Assembly: GCA_015231685.1 (NCBI GenBank)
Contig: JADGBA010000030.1
Coordinates: 1-11,612 of the forward strand
Reading direction: 5' to 3'
Source of the DNA: Candidatus Omnitrophota bacterium
Lineage (GTDB): Bacteria; Omnitrophota; Gorgyraeia; 2-02-FULL-51-18; JAGOUK01
DNA length: 11,612 nt
Made by a program: the position numbers and the translations under genes. This document shows, piece by piece, positions 1 to 6,860 of the stretch (its first letter is position 1; each line of letters begins with the position of its first letter). The notes beneath the pieces were generated by a model, which saw nothing but the letters and a program-made list of their open reading frames with translations, had not been told where the DNA came from and made no database searches.

Positions 1-1190
1 GCCCCCCGGTACAAGTGATACCAGAAAAAAATCCCCACCCACATCCAGCAGAAAATCGCCGGAACCATCCGATTCGTTTTTGAAAACACGCTTCCGATTT
101 CTTTTAACGTCTTCTTCAAAGAAAGCCAAATTCCCGTCAACGGCGGACACAAGTACATGACCCCCAGGGTATACACAACAGCTGCGTGCGGGCGAGCACG
201 AAGCAGTTTAATCCACTCGGCGGCCTGGGATTCATCGCGCACCATCTTCGGCTGAAAAAACGGATTGTGATACACCCGGTTCATCAAATCAAACCATGTC
301 CCGGATATAAGCAGCATACCCAGAACAAAAAATATTGCGTCACGATTTATGAGAATATGCGGAAGTTTTCGGAGATTCCATAATTTTTGTTTATGGGTCA
401 GTACGGTATGCACATAAACCACCGGCACCAGAAGTAGCGCTTTTTGGTTGGTCAAAACCGCATAACCCAGCAGCACTCCCGCCATAAAGACTCCAAAAGT
501 ATTCCGGCGATGATAATAAAACCAATAGAGAAGCGCTGACGCCACCATAAAGAACGTCATCACATCCTCGGTCCATATGCGGTGTGCCGTGAGCAAATTC
601 ACAGGGTTGAAGGCCAGAATCCATGCCGCAAATAGAGCGACCGTGTTGCCAAACATTAACCGCGCGACACCAAAGGTCAGCAGGACCACCAAGAGACTCG
701 CCGCGTATGGCACGATCGCGGCCCAGAACTGTGCCTGGAAAAGAATGGGAGGTCGATCACGGAGCACCTGCTCACCCAAATTACTCCGAACCACCATGAA
801 CGGATGGTTGCCCACGGTGAGCGTTTGATGCGCGAATGCAAGAATCGCCGGCAGCAAAGGCGCCTTGTAAAAGACCGGCATATCGTAATATCCGAGTCCC
901 AGCCGGTTGTACACTTCCAAGATCTCGCCCAATTCCTTCTTTTCCGTGTGCTCGGGCGCAACCAATTCCACGCCCGGCAGTCCATAGGGTCTTAGAATCC
1001 GCACCTTGACCGACCGAAGATTGTAATCCTGAAAGCCCTTCAAAGAAAGCTGGTCCATCTTCATCGCAAGCATGACATACTGACTCTGGTCCCCCTGCCA
1101 GTGCGGAAGCCAAAAGGTGAACACGCGCACCGATGCAGCGGCGGCCCAAATAAACACCAATAGGGCAATCACAAGAAATAATTTTTTCAT
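1..1190 (-). CDS. GT-C type membrane glycosyltransferase (PMT/ArnT-like), 3' end outside window
   Basis: Reading leftward from the ATG at 1188-1190, the frame stays open to the window edge, about 396 codons without a stop, so the C-terminus is missing. The N-terminus (MKKLFLVIALLVFIWAAAA) is a membrane segment. An extracytoplasmic stretch with an acidic DQSQY follows, then roughly eight to nine further hydrophobic segments, for example near residues 155-180, 185-197, 210-228, 232-248, 288-303 and 380-395. A short membrane-embedded N-terminus, a first loop carrying Asp, and a later loop of the type RIWTEDVMTFF resemble GT-C enzymes of the PMT/ArnT group. These transfer a sugar from a polyprenyl-phosphate donor on the outer face of the membrane. 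The start overlaps the GT4 stop as ATGA, implying translational coupling. Family assignment rests on topology and weak motifs only. A generic polytopic membrane protein is the alternative. Confidence 0.72.
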   Translation of the reverse strand, partial: MKKLFLVIALLVFIWAAAASVRVFTFWLPHWQGDQSQYVMLAMKMDQLSLKGFQDYNLRSVKVRILRPYGLPGVELVAPEHTEKKELGEILEVYNRLGLGYYDMPVFYKAPLLPAILAFAHQTLTVGNHPFMVVRSNLGEQVLRDRPPILFQAQFWAAIVPYAASLLVVLLTFGVARLMFGNTVALFAAWILAFNPVNLLTAHRIWTEDVMTFFMVASALLYWFYYHRRNTFGVFMAGVLLGYAVLTNQKALLLVPVVYVHTVLTHKQKLWNLRKLPHILINRDAIFFVLGMLLISGTWFDLMNRVYHNPFFQPKMVRDESQAAEWIKLLRARPHAAVVYTLGVMYLCPPLTGIWLSLKKTLKEIGSVFSKTNRMVPAIFCWMWVGIFFWYHLYRG

Positions 1191-2329
1191 GAAACGTTTC
1201 GACACTCTTCAAAGATTTCAAGACAGCGCACGGCGGAATCCTCCCATCGAAACCGCTCCGATGCGATACGACGACTCTCAAACCCCATACGGAGACTGAG
1301 ATCCACGTTCTTTTCGAATCGATTAAGAATGACAGCCAAGGTCGTTGAGACGTTTGGATCGAACAAAAAACCGTTTCTCCCTTCTTCGACCAAGTCCTCG
1401 TGTCCGGCAACACGGGACAAAACAAGCGGCAATCCCTCTGCCATCGCCTCCAAACAAGCGTTGGGCATTCCCTCCCAGCGGGATGCGCTAATATAAAGAT
1501 CCGCCAAACGCAAATGCGCTTTTAATTCGGACGTACTCTTCCACCCTCTAAAAAAAACCCGGTGATCCATCCCCAGTTTTATGGCCATCTCCGCCAGATA
1601 CCGTCTGTCGGGTCCATCTCCGATGATTTCCAATTCCGCCCATTCGAGCGGCGCGAGCGCAGACAAAAGGAGCGAAACATTCTTTTGTGAGTCAGCAAGA
1701 CGTCCCGCAAAAAGACATTTAAGGCGGGAATTAGGGGCTCTTGTGCGGAGTGCGTCACTTTGCGAATCGATCTCAACGCCGTTCGGAATCACCGGAATAT
1801 TCAAATGCGGACAGCTATCATGAGCCAAGCGCGCAAGACCATGACTGTTGGCAATCACGACCCGGCTCTGCTCCCAGACATGCAGAATCATTTTGCATGT
1901 CATACAGTGATACCCTTTGAGCCTTACCGGATCAAACCCGGGAACATCTCCGCCCCTCAAAAAAGTCACAAAATGCACGCCAAACCGCTTCTTAATCCAT
2001 AGCGGAGCCAACCCTCCGGGCACTGTCATGAAAGCCACACATAAATCAGGCTGTGTCTTCTTGATCCAACAACCCGCTTCCAAAAAGGATCGGACCATAT
2101 AAACCAACATCTCAATGATCCGCCCGCGGGATTTCTCCTTTCTACCACACTTCAATCGGATAACCCGAATGCCATCAACGATCTCCTCAGCCAAAAGCCC
2201 GTCCCACCTAGTGGTTACCACCGTCACCTCGTGTCCAGCCGTAACCCACCGTCGGGAGAGCTGGAACAACGCCCTGCCTGCACCGCCCCCTATGGGAGGA
2301 AATTCATAGCAAAAAACCAAAAGGTTCAC
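1187..2329 (-). CDS. Glycosyltransferase family 4 (GT-B fold)
   Basis: A 380-residue retaining GT-B glycosyltransferase, expected to be cytosolic and membrane-associated, that transfers a sugar from a nucleotide donor to a growing glycan. The N-terminal acceptor domain starts NLLVFCYEFPPIGGGAGR, with the glycine-rich loop at residues 14-16. The C-terminal donor domain has the GRL...QKN element (about 209-217), IGDGP (236-240) and the hallmark E-x7-E at E286 and E294 within WEGMPNACLEAMAEGLP. Length is typical of the family. The start is GTG at 2327-2329, chosen because a GAGG lies 7 nt upstream and because it overlaps the preceding stop as GTGA. Its stop overlaps the next gene's ATG. It sits between a flippase-like gene and a membrane glycosyltransferase, fitting lipid-linked oligosaccharide assembly. 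The sugar specificity cannot be read from the sequence. Confidence 0.93.
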   Translation of the reverse strand: MNLLVFCYEFPPIGGGAGRALFQLSRRWVTAGHEVTVVTTRWDGLLAEEIVDGIRVIRLKCGRKEKSRGRIIEMLVYMVRSFLEAGCWIKKTQPDLCVAFMTVPGGLAPLWIKKRFGVHFVTFLRGGDVPGFDPVRLKGYHCMTCKMILHVWEQSRVVIANSHGLARLAHDSCPHLNIPVIPNGVEIDSQSDALRTRAPNSRLKCLFAGRLADSQKNVSLLLSALAPLEWAELEIIGDGPDRRYLAEMAIKLGMDHRVFFRGWKSTSELKAHLRLADLYISASRWEGMPNACLEAMAEGLPLVLSRVAGHEDLVEEGRNGFLFDPNVSTTLAVILNRFEKNVDLSLRMGFESRRIASERFRWEDSAVRCLEIFEECRNVS

Positions 2330-2565
2330 GTGGATACCTCAGATTCTGAGATTGATTCAAACTTATGGGGTTGGGGCTGTGTCAGACGACACCACCCATA
2401 CCACAAGCCACCGCATCCATTCTGAACCAATCCTGTCAAAAACATAAGGAGGGCAATCACCAAACTCTGTTCGGCTGAAATACCATAATACGGAAGAAAA
2501 AACACAAAGGTACCCTCGCGAATACCGAGTCCCATGATAGTAATGGGAAACAAGTCTATCGTCAT
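2326..2565 (-). CDS. C-terminal fragment of LPG-synthase-TM/flippase-like protein, downstream of an in-frame TGA
   Basis: This 79-residue fragment is in the same frame as the 260-residue piece upstream, separated from it only by TGA TCA. It carries the family's best-conserved segment, LFPITIMGLGIREG, then a hydrophobic stretch, the short YGISAEQ loop and a last membrane helix (SLVIALLMFLTGLV). Rejoined, the two pieces give about 340 codons (2326-3351), in the usual size range for LPG_synthase_TM (UPF0104) proteins. Its own ATG at 2563-2565 starts 3 nt after the TGA, so it could be made by termination-reinitiation. It lacks a good Shine-Dalgarno site. Its stop overlaps the GTG of the GT4 gene. 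It is either the tail of a broken gene, a separately translated subunit, or the result of a sequencing error at the stop. Confidence 0.75.
   Translation of the reverse strand: MTIDLFPITIMGLGIREGTFVFFLPYYGISAEQSLVIALLMFLTGLVQNGCGGLWYGWCRLTQPQPHKFESISESEVST
2337..2340 (-). promoter_or_regulatory. Shine-Dalgarno GAGG supporting the GTG start of the GT4 gene
   Basis: GAGG seven bases upstream of GTG at 2327-2329, within the last codons of the flippase-like C-terminal piece. It shows that the GT4 gene can be translated even if ribosomes leave at the upstream premature TGA. Confidence 0.5.
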
Positions 2566-2568
2566 TGA

Positions 2569-2571
2569 TCA
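2569..2571 (-). other. In-frame TGA splitting the flippase-like gene
   Basis: The minus-strand codons run GTG CAA ACC TGA TCA ATG ACG ATA GAC with no change of frame. Both sides code for consecutive parts of one recognisable family. The TGA falls in a TGATCA palindrome. A single C-to-T change from CGA (Arg) would create it. TGA is the genuine stop of nearly every other gene here, which argues against a reassigned code. Confidence 0.85.
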
Positions 2572-3351
2572 GGTTTGCACCCATGCCGCCGCGACATAGG
2601 GTACATCCCACCCCAATGACTTAATCAAAGCAAAGCAAGTCAAGAAGCTCAAAAAGCATTCCAACCCCAGATAAACAAAAGATCCCAACAACTTGATTCC
2701 GCAAGACCGGTGATTACGCAACACTCTGATTAAATCGGCGACTCTTTTATTAAAAAACAACAGGCGTTCGTGAGACAAAGCAAATTGGTTCGCCTTTTCC
2801 ATTAAAGCTAGCGCACCCGCTCCCCATAGCAACCATCCGATCATAAATGCACCCAGCGACAAACTAACCAACGGTATTATCCAACCCGTACCCAAGGCCC
2901 TCCAAAAAGCACCCCCTCCCAAACCGGCAGTCCCCAACACAACCAACACCACCAAGTAAATTAAAAGACGCTGAAATCGTTCCATTAAAACCGCAAATAT
3001 CGCCTCACCACGGCGCTTTTCAGAACCCGCAAAGTATTTGAATCGCATCGCGCCTCCCACCACTACATGTATGGTCGAAAAAAAATTAGACCATGCCGTA
3101 TAGCGAAGCACATCAAGATAGGGGATTCGAACGCGGACAGACCGGAGTATCAATCTAACACCCCCAACCGCGGTAAACGTTTTAACCAAAGTCAAAACAA
3201 CTGCGACTGAGAACCACAATAGAGAAACGTCCGAAAATATCCGAGGCAATTCAAAAATATTAAGCTTCTGATAAATCACCCCAAAAGCTGTTCCCATGAC
3301 TACTAATCGCGTCACAAAAGCAAGTCGAGTCCATATAGATTCGGACTTCAT
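2569..3351 (-). CDS. LPG-synthase-TM/flippase-like membrane protein, N-terminal part, ends at premature TGA
   Basis: A polytopic membrane protein of 260 residues with hydrophobic segments near 12-28, 42-60, 86-100, 127-147, 158-180 and 220-245. It has the pattern of the LPG_synthase_TM/UPF0104 family (MprF flippase half, AglD relatives): VGGVRLILR in the first third, GGAMRFKYF and ERFQRLL in the middle, then ALIKSLGWDVPYVAAAWVQ. The family normally continues directly into the P-I-x-I-x-G-x-G-x-R-E-G segment. Here that segment follows in the same frame after a TGA at 2569-2571. The usual role is lipid or lipid-linked glycan handling at the cytoplasmic membrane. The start at 3349-3351 has GGA 6 nt upstream and lies 19 nt after the SGNH stop. 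Without the last two helices the protein is probably not fully functional, unless the stop is suppressed or the halves associate. Confidence 0.82.
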   Translation of the reverse strand: MKSESIWTRLAFVTRLVVMGTAFGVIYQKLNIFELPRIFSDVSLLWFSVAVVLTLVKTFTAVGGVRLILRSVRVRIPYLDVLRYTAWSNFFSTIHVVVGGAMRFKYFAGSEKRRGEAIFAVLMERFQRLLIYLVVLVVLGTAGLGGGAFWRALGTGWIIPLVSLSLGAFMIGWLLWGAGALALMEKANQFALSHERLLFFNKRVADLIRVLRNHRSCGIKLLGSFVYLGLECFLSFLTCFALIKSLGWDVPYVAAAWVQT

Positions 3352-3370
3352 GGGATATCCGTAAATAGCA

Positions 3371-4516
3371 TCAAGATTTGCCAGTCCCGACTGACAAAAA
3401 TGCTCTGCAGATCGGCATCAAATGTTCGGTAATCATAGCGGCGACTTCTTGGGATCCATTATCGTTCAGATGAACGGTGTCATAAATATATCCTGAAGTC
3501 GGCGGCACAAGATTGGCCAGATCCACCAAAGGAACATCGTTAACTTTAGCCACTCGCCGAATTACATTGTTAAATTTCAAATAGTCTCTTCTAAAAGATT
3601 CATAACTGATTCCAAAATCACTTGCTAAACCGTTCATCTTTACGCGAACAATGGGGTCTGGGACTTCAGTAAATCGATTAGGCTGCGTCATCAAAACCAC
3701 CCGAATCCCGCGTCCTCTGCATACATCCACAAAATTCTGAAGACTCTTTTCAAACTCTGAAGCAATTTCATCATCATCCCAATGAACCATCTTTCCTCTG
3801 ATGGAATCGAATTCGTCTTGATTTCGATATTGATACTTAGTTGTTAGATTTTCAAAAAAAGGAAAAGCCAAAAAATAATCGCAAGTGTTTCGAAGCAACC
3901 GATAACGGACAAACATAAAGAATCCACGCCAAGAATAACTTGAGTCGGTTAGGATCAACGAGCGGCGAAAGTGGTCATTCCAATAGGAACCCAAGATCAT
4001 TAGAGTCACTAGATCGTTAATGTTGTGATGCAAAACCACAATATCGGGATGCAAGGGAAGAATCTTGTTCACAAGCGCATTCAGCGAATGCATGGAATGA
4101 TTCCCGGGGACACCCGCGTTAATACTGTTGATGCGCAAGCCCGTCTTCTCTTCCAGCAGACGGCCCACGAGATACGGATAACGGTTCTTCTCATCAACCC
4201 ACTTGCAAAACGTGGTCGACCCACCCATGAAAACGATGGTTTGATCCGGCGACGGATAAATGATTGAGGGCTCCATAAAACCGTTGCCGTCAGTTCGATA
4301 TTCAACAGAATCCTTGCCCAACCCGTCGCACTCCTTCCGGAAGCTCTCCGTCATGGGAAGAACCCGGTGTTCATTGACGGGACTCTCTCTAAGACGGATG
4401 TATCGGCTGACAATCGGACTTTTGGGAAATTTCTTTCCCAGAATCCACTCCATCCCCGCCACAAAGAGCGCGCACACCAGAAGCGAGACCAACAGCGACT
4501 TCAAGAAATTCATCAT
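3371..4516 (-). CDS. Membrane-anchored SGNH/GDSL-type hydrolase or acyltransferase
   Basis: This 381-residue protein has an uncleaved-looking N-terminal membrane helix (residues 5-26), so the catalytic domain probably faces the periplasm. All SGNH blocks can be seen: block I VFMGGSTTF with nucleophile S100, block II NAGVPGN with G135, block III HHNINDL with N167, and block V YDTVHLNDNG with D346 and H349. Enzymes of this fold remove or transfer acyl groups, often O-acetyl, on carbohydrates. In a glycan locus, deacylation or O-acylation of the polysaccharide is the likely role (inference). The region between blocks III and V is long (about 175 residues) and may form a lid or substrate domain. 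The first ATG (4514-4516) overlaps the upstream TGA, and an AAGGAGG lies 11 nt before it. A second ATG follows immediately. Base composition falls along the gene compared with upstream neighbours. Confidence 0.88.
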   Translation of the reverse strand: MMNFLKSLLVSLLVCALFVAGMEWILGKKFPKSPIVSRYIRLRESPVNEHRVLPMTESFRKECDGLGKDSVEYRTDGNGFMEPSIIYPSPDQTIVFMGGSTTFCKWVDEKNRYPYLVGRLLEEKTGLRINSINAGVPGNHSMHSLNALVNKILPLHPDIVVLHHNINDLVTLMILGSYWNDHFRRSLILTDSSYSWRGFFMFVRYRLLRNTCDYFLAFPFFENLTTKYQYRNQDEFDSIRGKMVHWDDDEIASEFEKSLQNFVDVCRGRGIRVVLMTQPNRFTEVPDPIVRVKMNGLASDFGISYESFRRDYLKFNNVIRRVAKVNDVPLVDLANLVPPTSGYIYDTVHLNDNGSQEVAAMITEHLMPICRAFLSVGTGKS

Positions 4517-5892
4517 TTGATTCTCTTCCTCCTTGGCCCGGCGGAACCTTGCAACCAGTCCTTCATCGTAACATCATCGATACGATTCGGGCTCCACTGC
4601 GCAAATTCCGTTTTGTGAAAAGGTCCGAGCACTGTCTCCTTGAAGACCACACATGCCGAACGCGGAATCACCGTATGCCACGAATCGCTACGAAAGCGAT
4701 AAAGAAACGGGCTGCCGCTACCATCTCCGCCAAGAGCCACGCGGCGAATCACCTTACCCGCGTCATCAAAAAACACGATAACCATCTTGCCGGAGATCAC
4801 GTGGTAGGATTTACCGCGGCCCAACTGTCGATGCGGCCTCACGTAGGAATCCCGGCGAATCGCAATCACCATTTCCTGCAGGAATTCCCGGCGGTCACGA
4901 TGCAAACAAATCCGCGCACGGCGAAGAGGCGCGGCCAGGGCATCGCGCTCGAGCTGAAGAATCCGTGAACGTGTCACCGCGATATCCTTCTGCATTCGAA
5001 CTGCCGCACTCCCGCGAGGCAGCGATTCCCCACTCGCAGCACTCCGGCAATAATCTACAATCCCCCGGTCTACAGGCCGAAAACGAAATTTCGGAAACAA
5101 ACGGCAAATTTTGCGGTTATCAAAGATGAGGTCCTTCTTTAGAACCCCTTTGGATTCCCGACGGACCATCTTTGCCTCAACACCCATCGCGGCAGAAAGT
5201 TTTTCCACCACCTGACGGATGGAAACGCTTCGTCCGGTCGCGACATTGAGGGTTCCGTTGTAAGGTTTTTTGACGAGACGCAGGATAATACCGACGAGGT
5301 CTTCCACGTTCACAAAATCACACTTCTCTCTGCCTCCCCCTTCGAGCGCCAACGCTTTGTGCCGTTTGAGCTGCCTGAAAAATTTGCCGACAAGGCTCCG
5401 ATGCCCGTCATTGCGACCGTATACAATCACAGGCCGAAGAATGCACACCGGAAAATTCGAGAATGCGCGATCCTTTCGTAACAGCTCCTCGCACATGACC
5501 TTAGAGAAACCGTAGGGTTCCAGCGGACTCGACGGCGTCTCCTCGCGGATCGGAAGCGCTGCCGGAGGATTTCCGAACACCGAGGAAGAGCTCAAAAAAA
5601 TCAGCGCACGAAGCCGGCGATTGGCCAGACAGTCCGCAAAGTGGCGCACCATCGTGATGTTGTCCCACATCGATTCTCGTGTGAAGCCGCGATCCGGCGT
5701 CACTGCCGAACAAAAAATCACGGTGGTCTTTACATCCATTCGACGCACCGTTCGTGAGACGTCCACAGGATCCAGAAGATTGCAATCGGAGGAACCAAGT
5801 GCTCTGACGTCGAACTCCCCGCTTTGTTTTAAAGCCGCGGTAAGATGCGAACCGATGAAACCGGTCGCTCCCAGAATCACGACCTTGTTCAT
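4513..5892 (-). CDS. Fusion protein: NAD(P)-dependent epimerase/reductase (extended SDR) + WbuC-family cupin
   Basis: A 459-residue protein made of two domains that are usually separate. Residues 1-280 are an extended short-chain dehydrogenase: GATGFIG at 8-14 binds the dinucleotide, SSSSVFG (101-107) supplies the catalytic Ser region, and Y127-GFS-K131 is the YxxxK pair. RPVIVYG and the segment around 210-222 (YNGTLNVATG) are typical of UDP-glucose epimerase/dTDP-4-keto-sugar reductase relatives. Residues about 300-437 match the WbuC-type cupin: ARICLH, SYVRPHR, YHVISGKMVIVFFDDAG, SDSWHTVIP, VLGPFHKTEFAQWSP. WbuC proteins occur in O-antigen loci and their reaction is not well established. 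The ATG at 5890-5892 is chosen over in-frame ATGs up to 6066 because AGGAG lies 7 nt upstream, the Rossmann motif starts at once, and it overlaps the GT2 stop as ATGA. A role in finishing a nucleotide sugar (4-keto reduction or epimerisation) is inferred. Confidence 0.87.
   Translation of the reverse strand: MNKVVILGATGFIGSHLTAALKQSGEFDVRALGSSDCNLLDPVDVSRTVRRMDVKTTVIFCSAVTPDRGFTRESMWDNITMVRHFADCLANRRLRALIFLSSSSVFGNPPAALPIREETPSSPLEPYGFSKVMCEELLRKDRAFSNFPVCILRPVIVYGRNDGHRSLVGKFFRQLKRHKALALEGGGREKCDFVNVEDLVGIILRLVKKPYNGTLNVATGRSVSIRQVVEKLSAAMGVEAKMVRRESKGVLKKDLIFDNRKICRLFPKFRFRPVDRGIVDYCRSAASGESLPRGSAAVRMQKDIAVTRSRILQLERDALAAPLRRARICLHRDRREFLQEMVIAIRRDSYVRPHRQLGRGKSYHVISGKMVIVFFDDAGKVIRRVALGGDGSGSPFLYRFRSDSWHTVIPRSACVVFKETVLGPFHKTEFAQWSPNRIDDVTMKDWLQGSAGPRRKRIK
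4528..4533 (-). promoter_or_regulatory. Strong Shine-Dalgarno AGGAGG for the SGNH gene
   Basis: AGGAGG lies inside the last codons of the fusion gene, 11 nt before the first of two consecutive ATGs (4514-4516, then 4511-4513). The long spacing is slightly unusual, but the match is the best in the window. Confidence 0.6.
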
Positions 5893-6857
5893 GAGTACGC
5901 TCCTGTCTTGCCGGGTTTCATAAAACACAAACGCAACACATGCTCCGCCGCGCCCATCATTTTGCGGAACCAAGCGTAACGCATCCAGCTCCGTGAGACG
6001 GCAAAAGCCTTTGCGACGAACGGAAAACTGTACCATCGAATGACACGGCGATAGGTCGACGCCCATTTTTCGACATGAGACTGAGGAAAAAGATCGTGGA
6101 ACTCCGCGGAGCGCATGAATGCCTCGGTCTTCAGGATAATCTCTTCACACCTGGCCGGATCGGTCATCACCGACTGGGACATCCCGCCCGGCTGAACCGT
6201 CCAAACCGCAGATGGCTCCGCCAAATACACCACACCGTACTTTAAACCGATGACCCTCCCCAAAAACCCGTCATACCAATGACCCAATTCGCCGAATCGC
6301 GCGATCCCCAAATGCCTGAGCACTTCCGTCCGGTAGATGGCCGTGCTGCCAAAAGCCCGGAACGGACTTTCCTGCTCAAGAAAATCCTCAAAGTAACGTT
6401 CCGGCGAAAAAAATCCCGACGTCTTCCAGCGGCCGACTTCGGAAGTCCCTAACGGTACCCCATCGACGCTTTGGACGTTGATCTTGCCGAAAATCATTCC
6501 GGCCTCCGGATGCGCCGAAGCCTGCGCCATCGCCCTCTCCAAAAAACCCTCCAGCACATAATCATCGGCCGCCGCCCCATAAAGATAATCCGTCCGGCAT
6601 TCGGCCAAGACCGCTTCAAAATTGCGAATGGTACCCAGGCAGTTTTCGCGGCGAATCAACCGCATCCGCGGGTGCCGCTTAAGATAAGGTTCAATCACTT
6701 CGCAGCTGTTGTCCGTCGAGGCATCATCAACAACCACGATCTCGTCCGGCTGCCGGGACTGAGACAAAATCGCCTCCAGAGCGCGCCCCACGTAAGCGGC
6801 GTGATTCCGGTTGGGCAAAAAAACTGTCAACGTGGGTTTTTGGGGAGATGCAGCCAT
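5889..6857 (-). CDS. Glycosyltransferase family 2 (GT-A fold)
   Basis: A 322-residue GT-A glycosyltransferase. The N-terminus gives the classic GT2 signature: LTVFLPNRNHAAYVGRALEAI, then VVVDDASTDNS (42-51) for nucleotide binding, and AAADDY (95-100), where the Asp pair at 98-99 takes the place of the DxD metal site. No transmembrane segment is evident. The last 40 residues are basic and aromatic (WMRYAWFRKMMG), possibly a membrane-association patch. It transfers one sugar from a nucleotide donor, probably to a lipid-linked acceptor. Donor and acceptor are unknown. The ATG at 6855-6857 lies 3 nt after the stop of the SDR gene, so it is likely translationally coupled. A weak GAAG is the only ribosome-site candidate. 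Its stop overlaps the start of the SDR-cupin fusion. Confidence 0.93.
   Translation of the reverse strand: MAASPQKPTLTVFLPNRNHAAYVGRALEAILSQSRQPDEIVVVDDASTDNSCEVIEPYLKRHPRMRLIRRENCLGTIRNFEAVLAECRTDYLYGAAADDYVLEGFLERAMAQASAHPEAGMIFGKINVQSVDGVPLGTSEVGRWKTSGFFSPERYFEDFLEQESPFRAFGSTAIYRTEVLRHLGIARFGELGHWYDGFLGRVIGLKYGVVYLAEPSAVWTVQPGGMSQSVMTDPARCEEIILKTEAFMRSAEFHDLFPQSHVEKWASTYRRVIRWYSFPFVAKAFAVSRSWMRYAWFRKMMGAAEHVLRLCFMKPGKTGAYS
5900..5904 (-). promoter_or_regulatory. Shine-Dalgarno AGGAG fixing the start of the SDR-cupin fusion
   Basis: AGGAG seven bases before the ATG at 5890-5892, lying inside the end of the GT2 gene. It decides against the 58-residue N-terminal extension that the open frame would allow. 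Confidence 0.7.
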
Positions 6858-6860
6858 TCT

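Noticed and set aside
1191..1200. Perfect 10-bp palindrome GAAACGTTTC immediately before the GT-C start
   Set aside because: It encodes the last residues of the GT4 protein, and short palindromes of this size are expected by chance. No second copy was seen at other gene starts.
2531..2571. Hairpin CCCAT-loop-ATGGG (2531-2547) about 21 nt downstream of the in-frame TGA, resembling a bacterial SECIS position
   Set aside because: The stem is only 5 bp and lies in codons for the conserved P-I-T-I-M-G segment, which explains the sequence. No selenoprotein is known in this family, and no Cys at this position is expected.
5893..6066. N-terminal extension of the SDR-cupin fusion to an ATG at 6066
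   Set aside because: The extension lies wholly inside the GT2 gene, is not SDR-like, and the AGGAG-preceded ATG at 5892 leads directly into the Rossmann motif.
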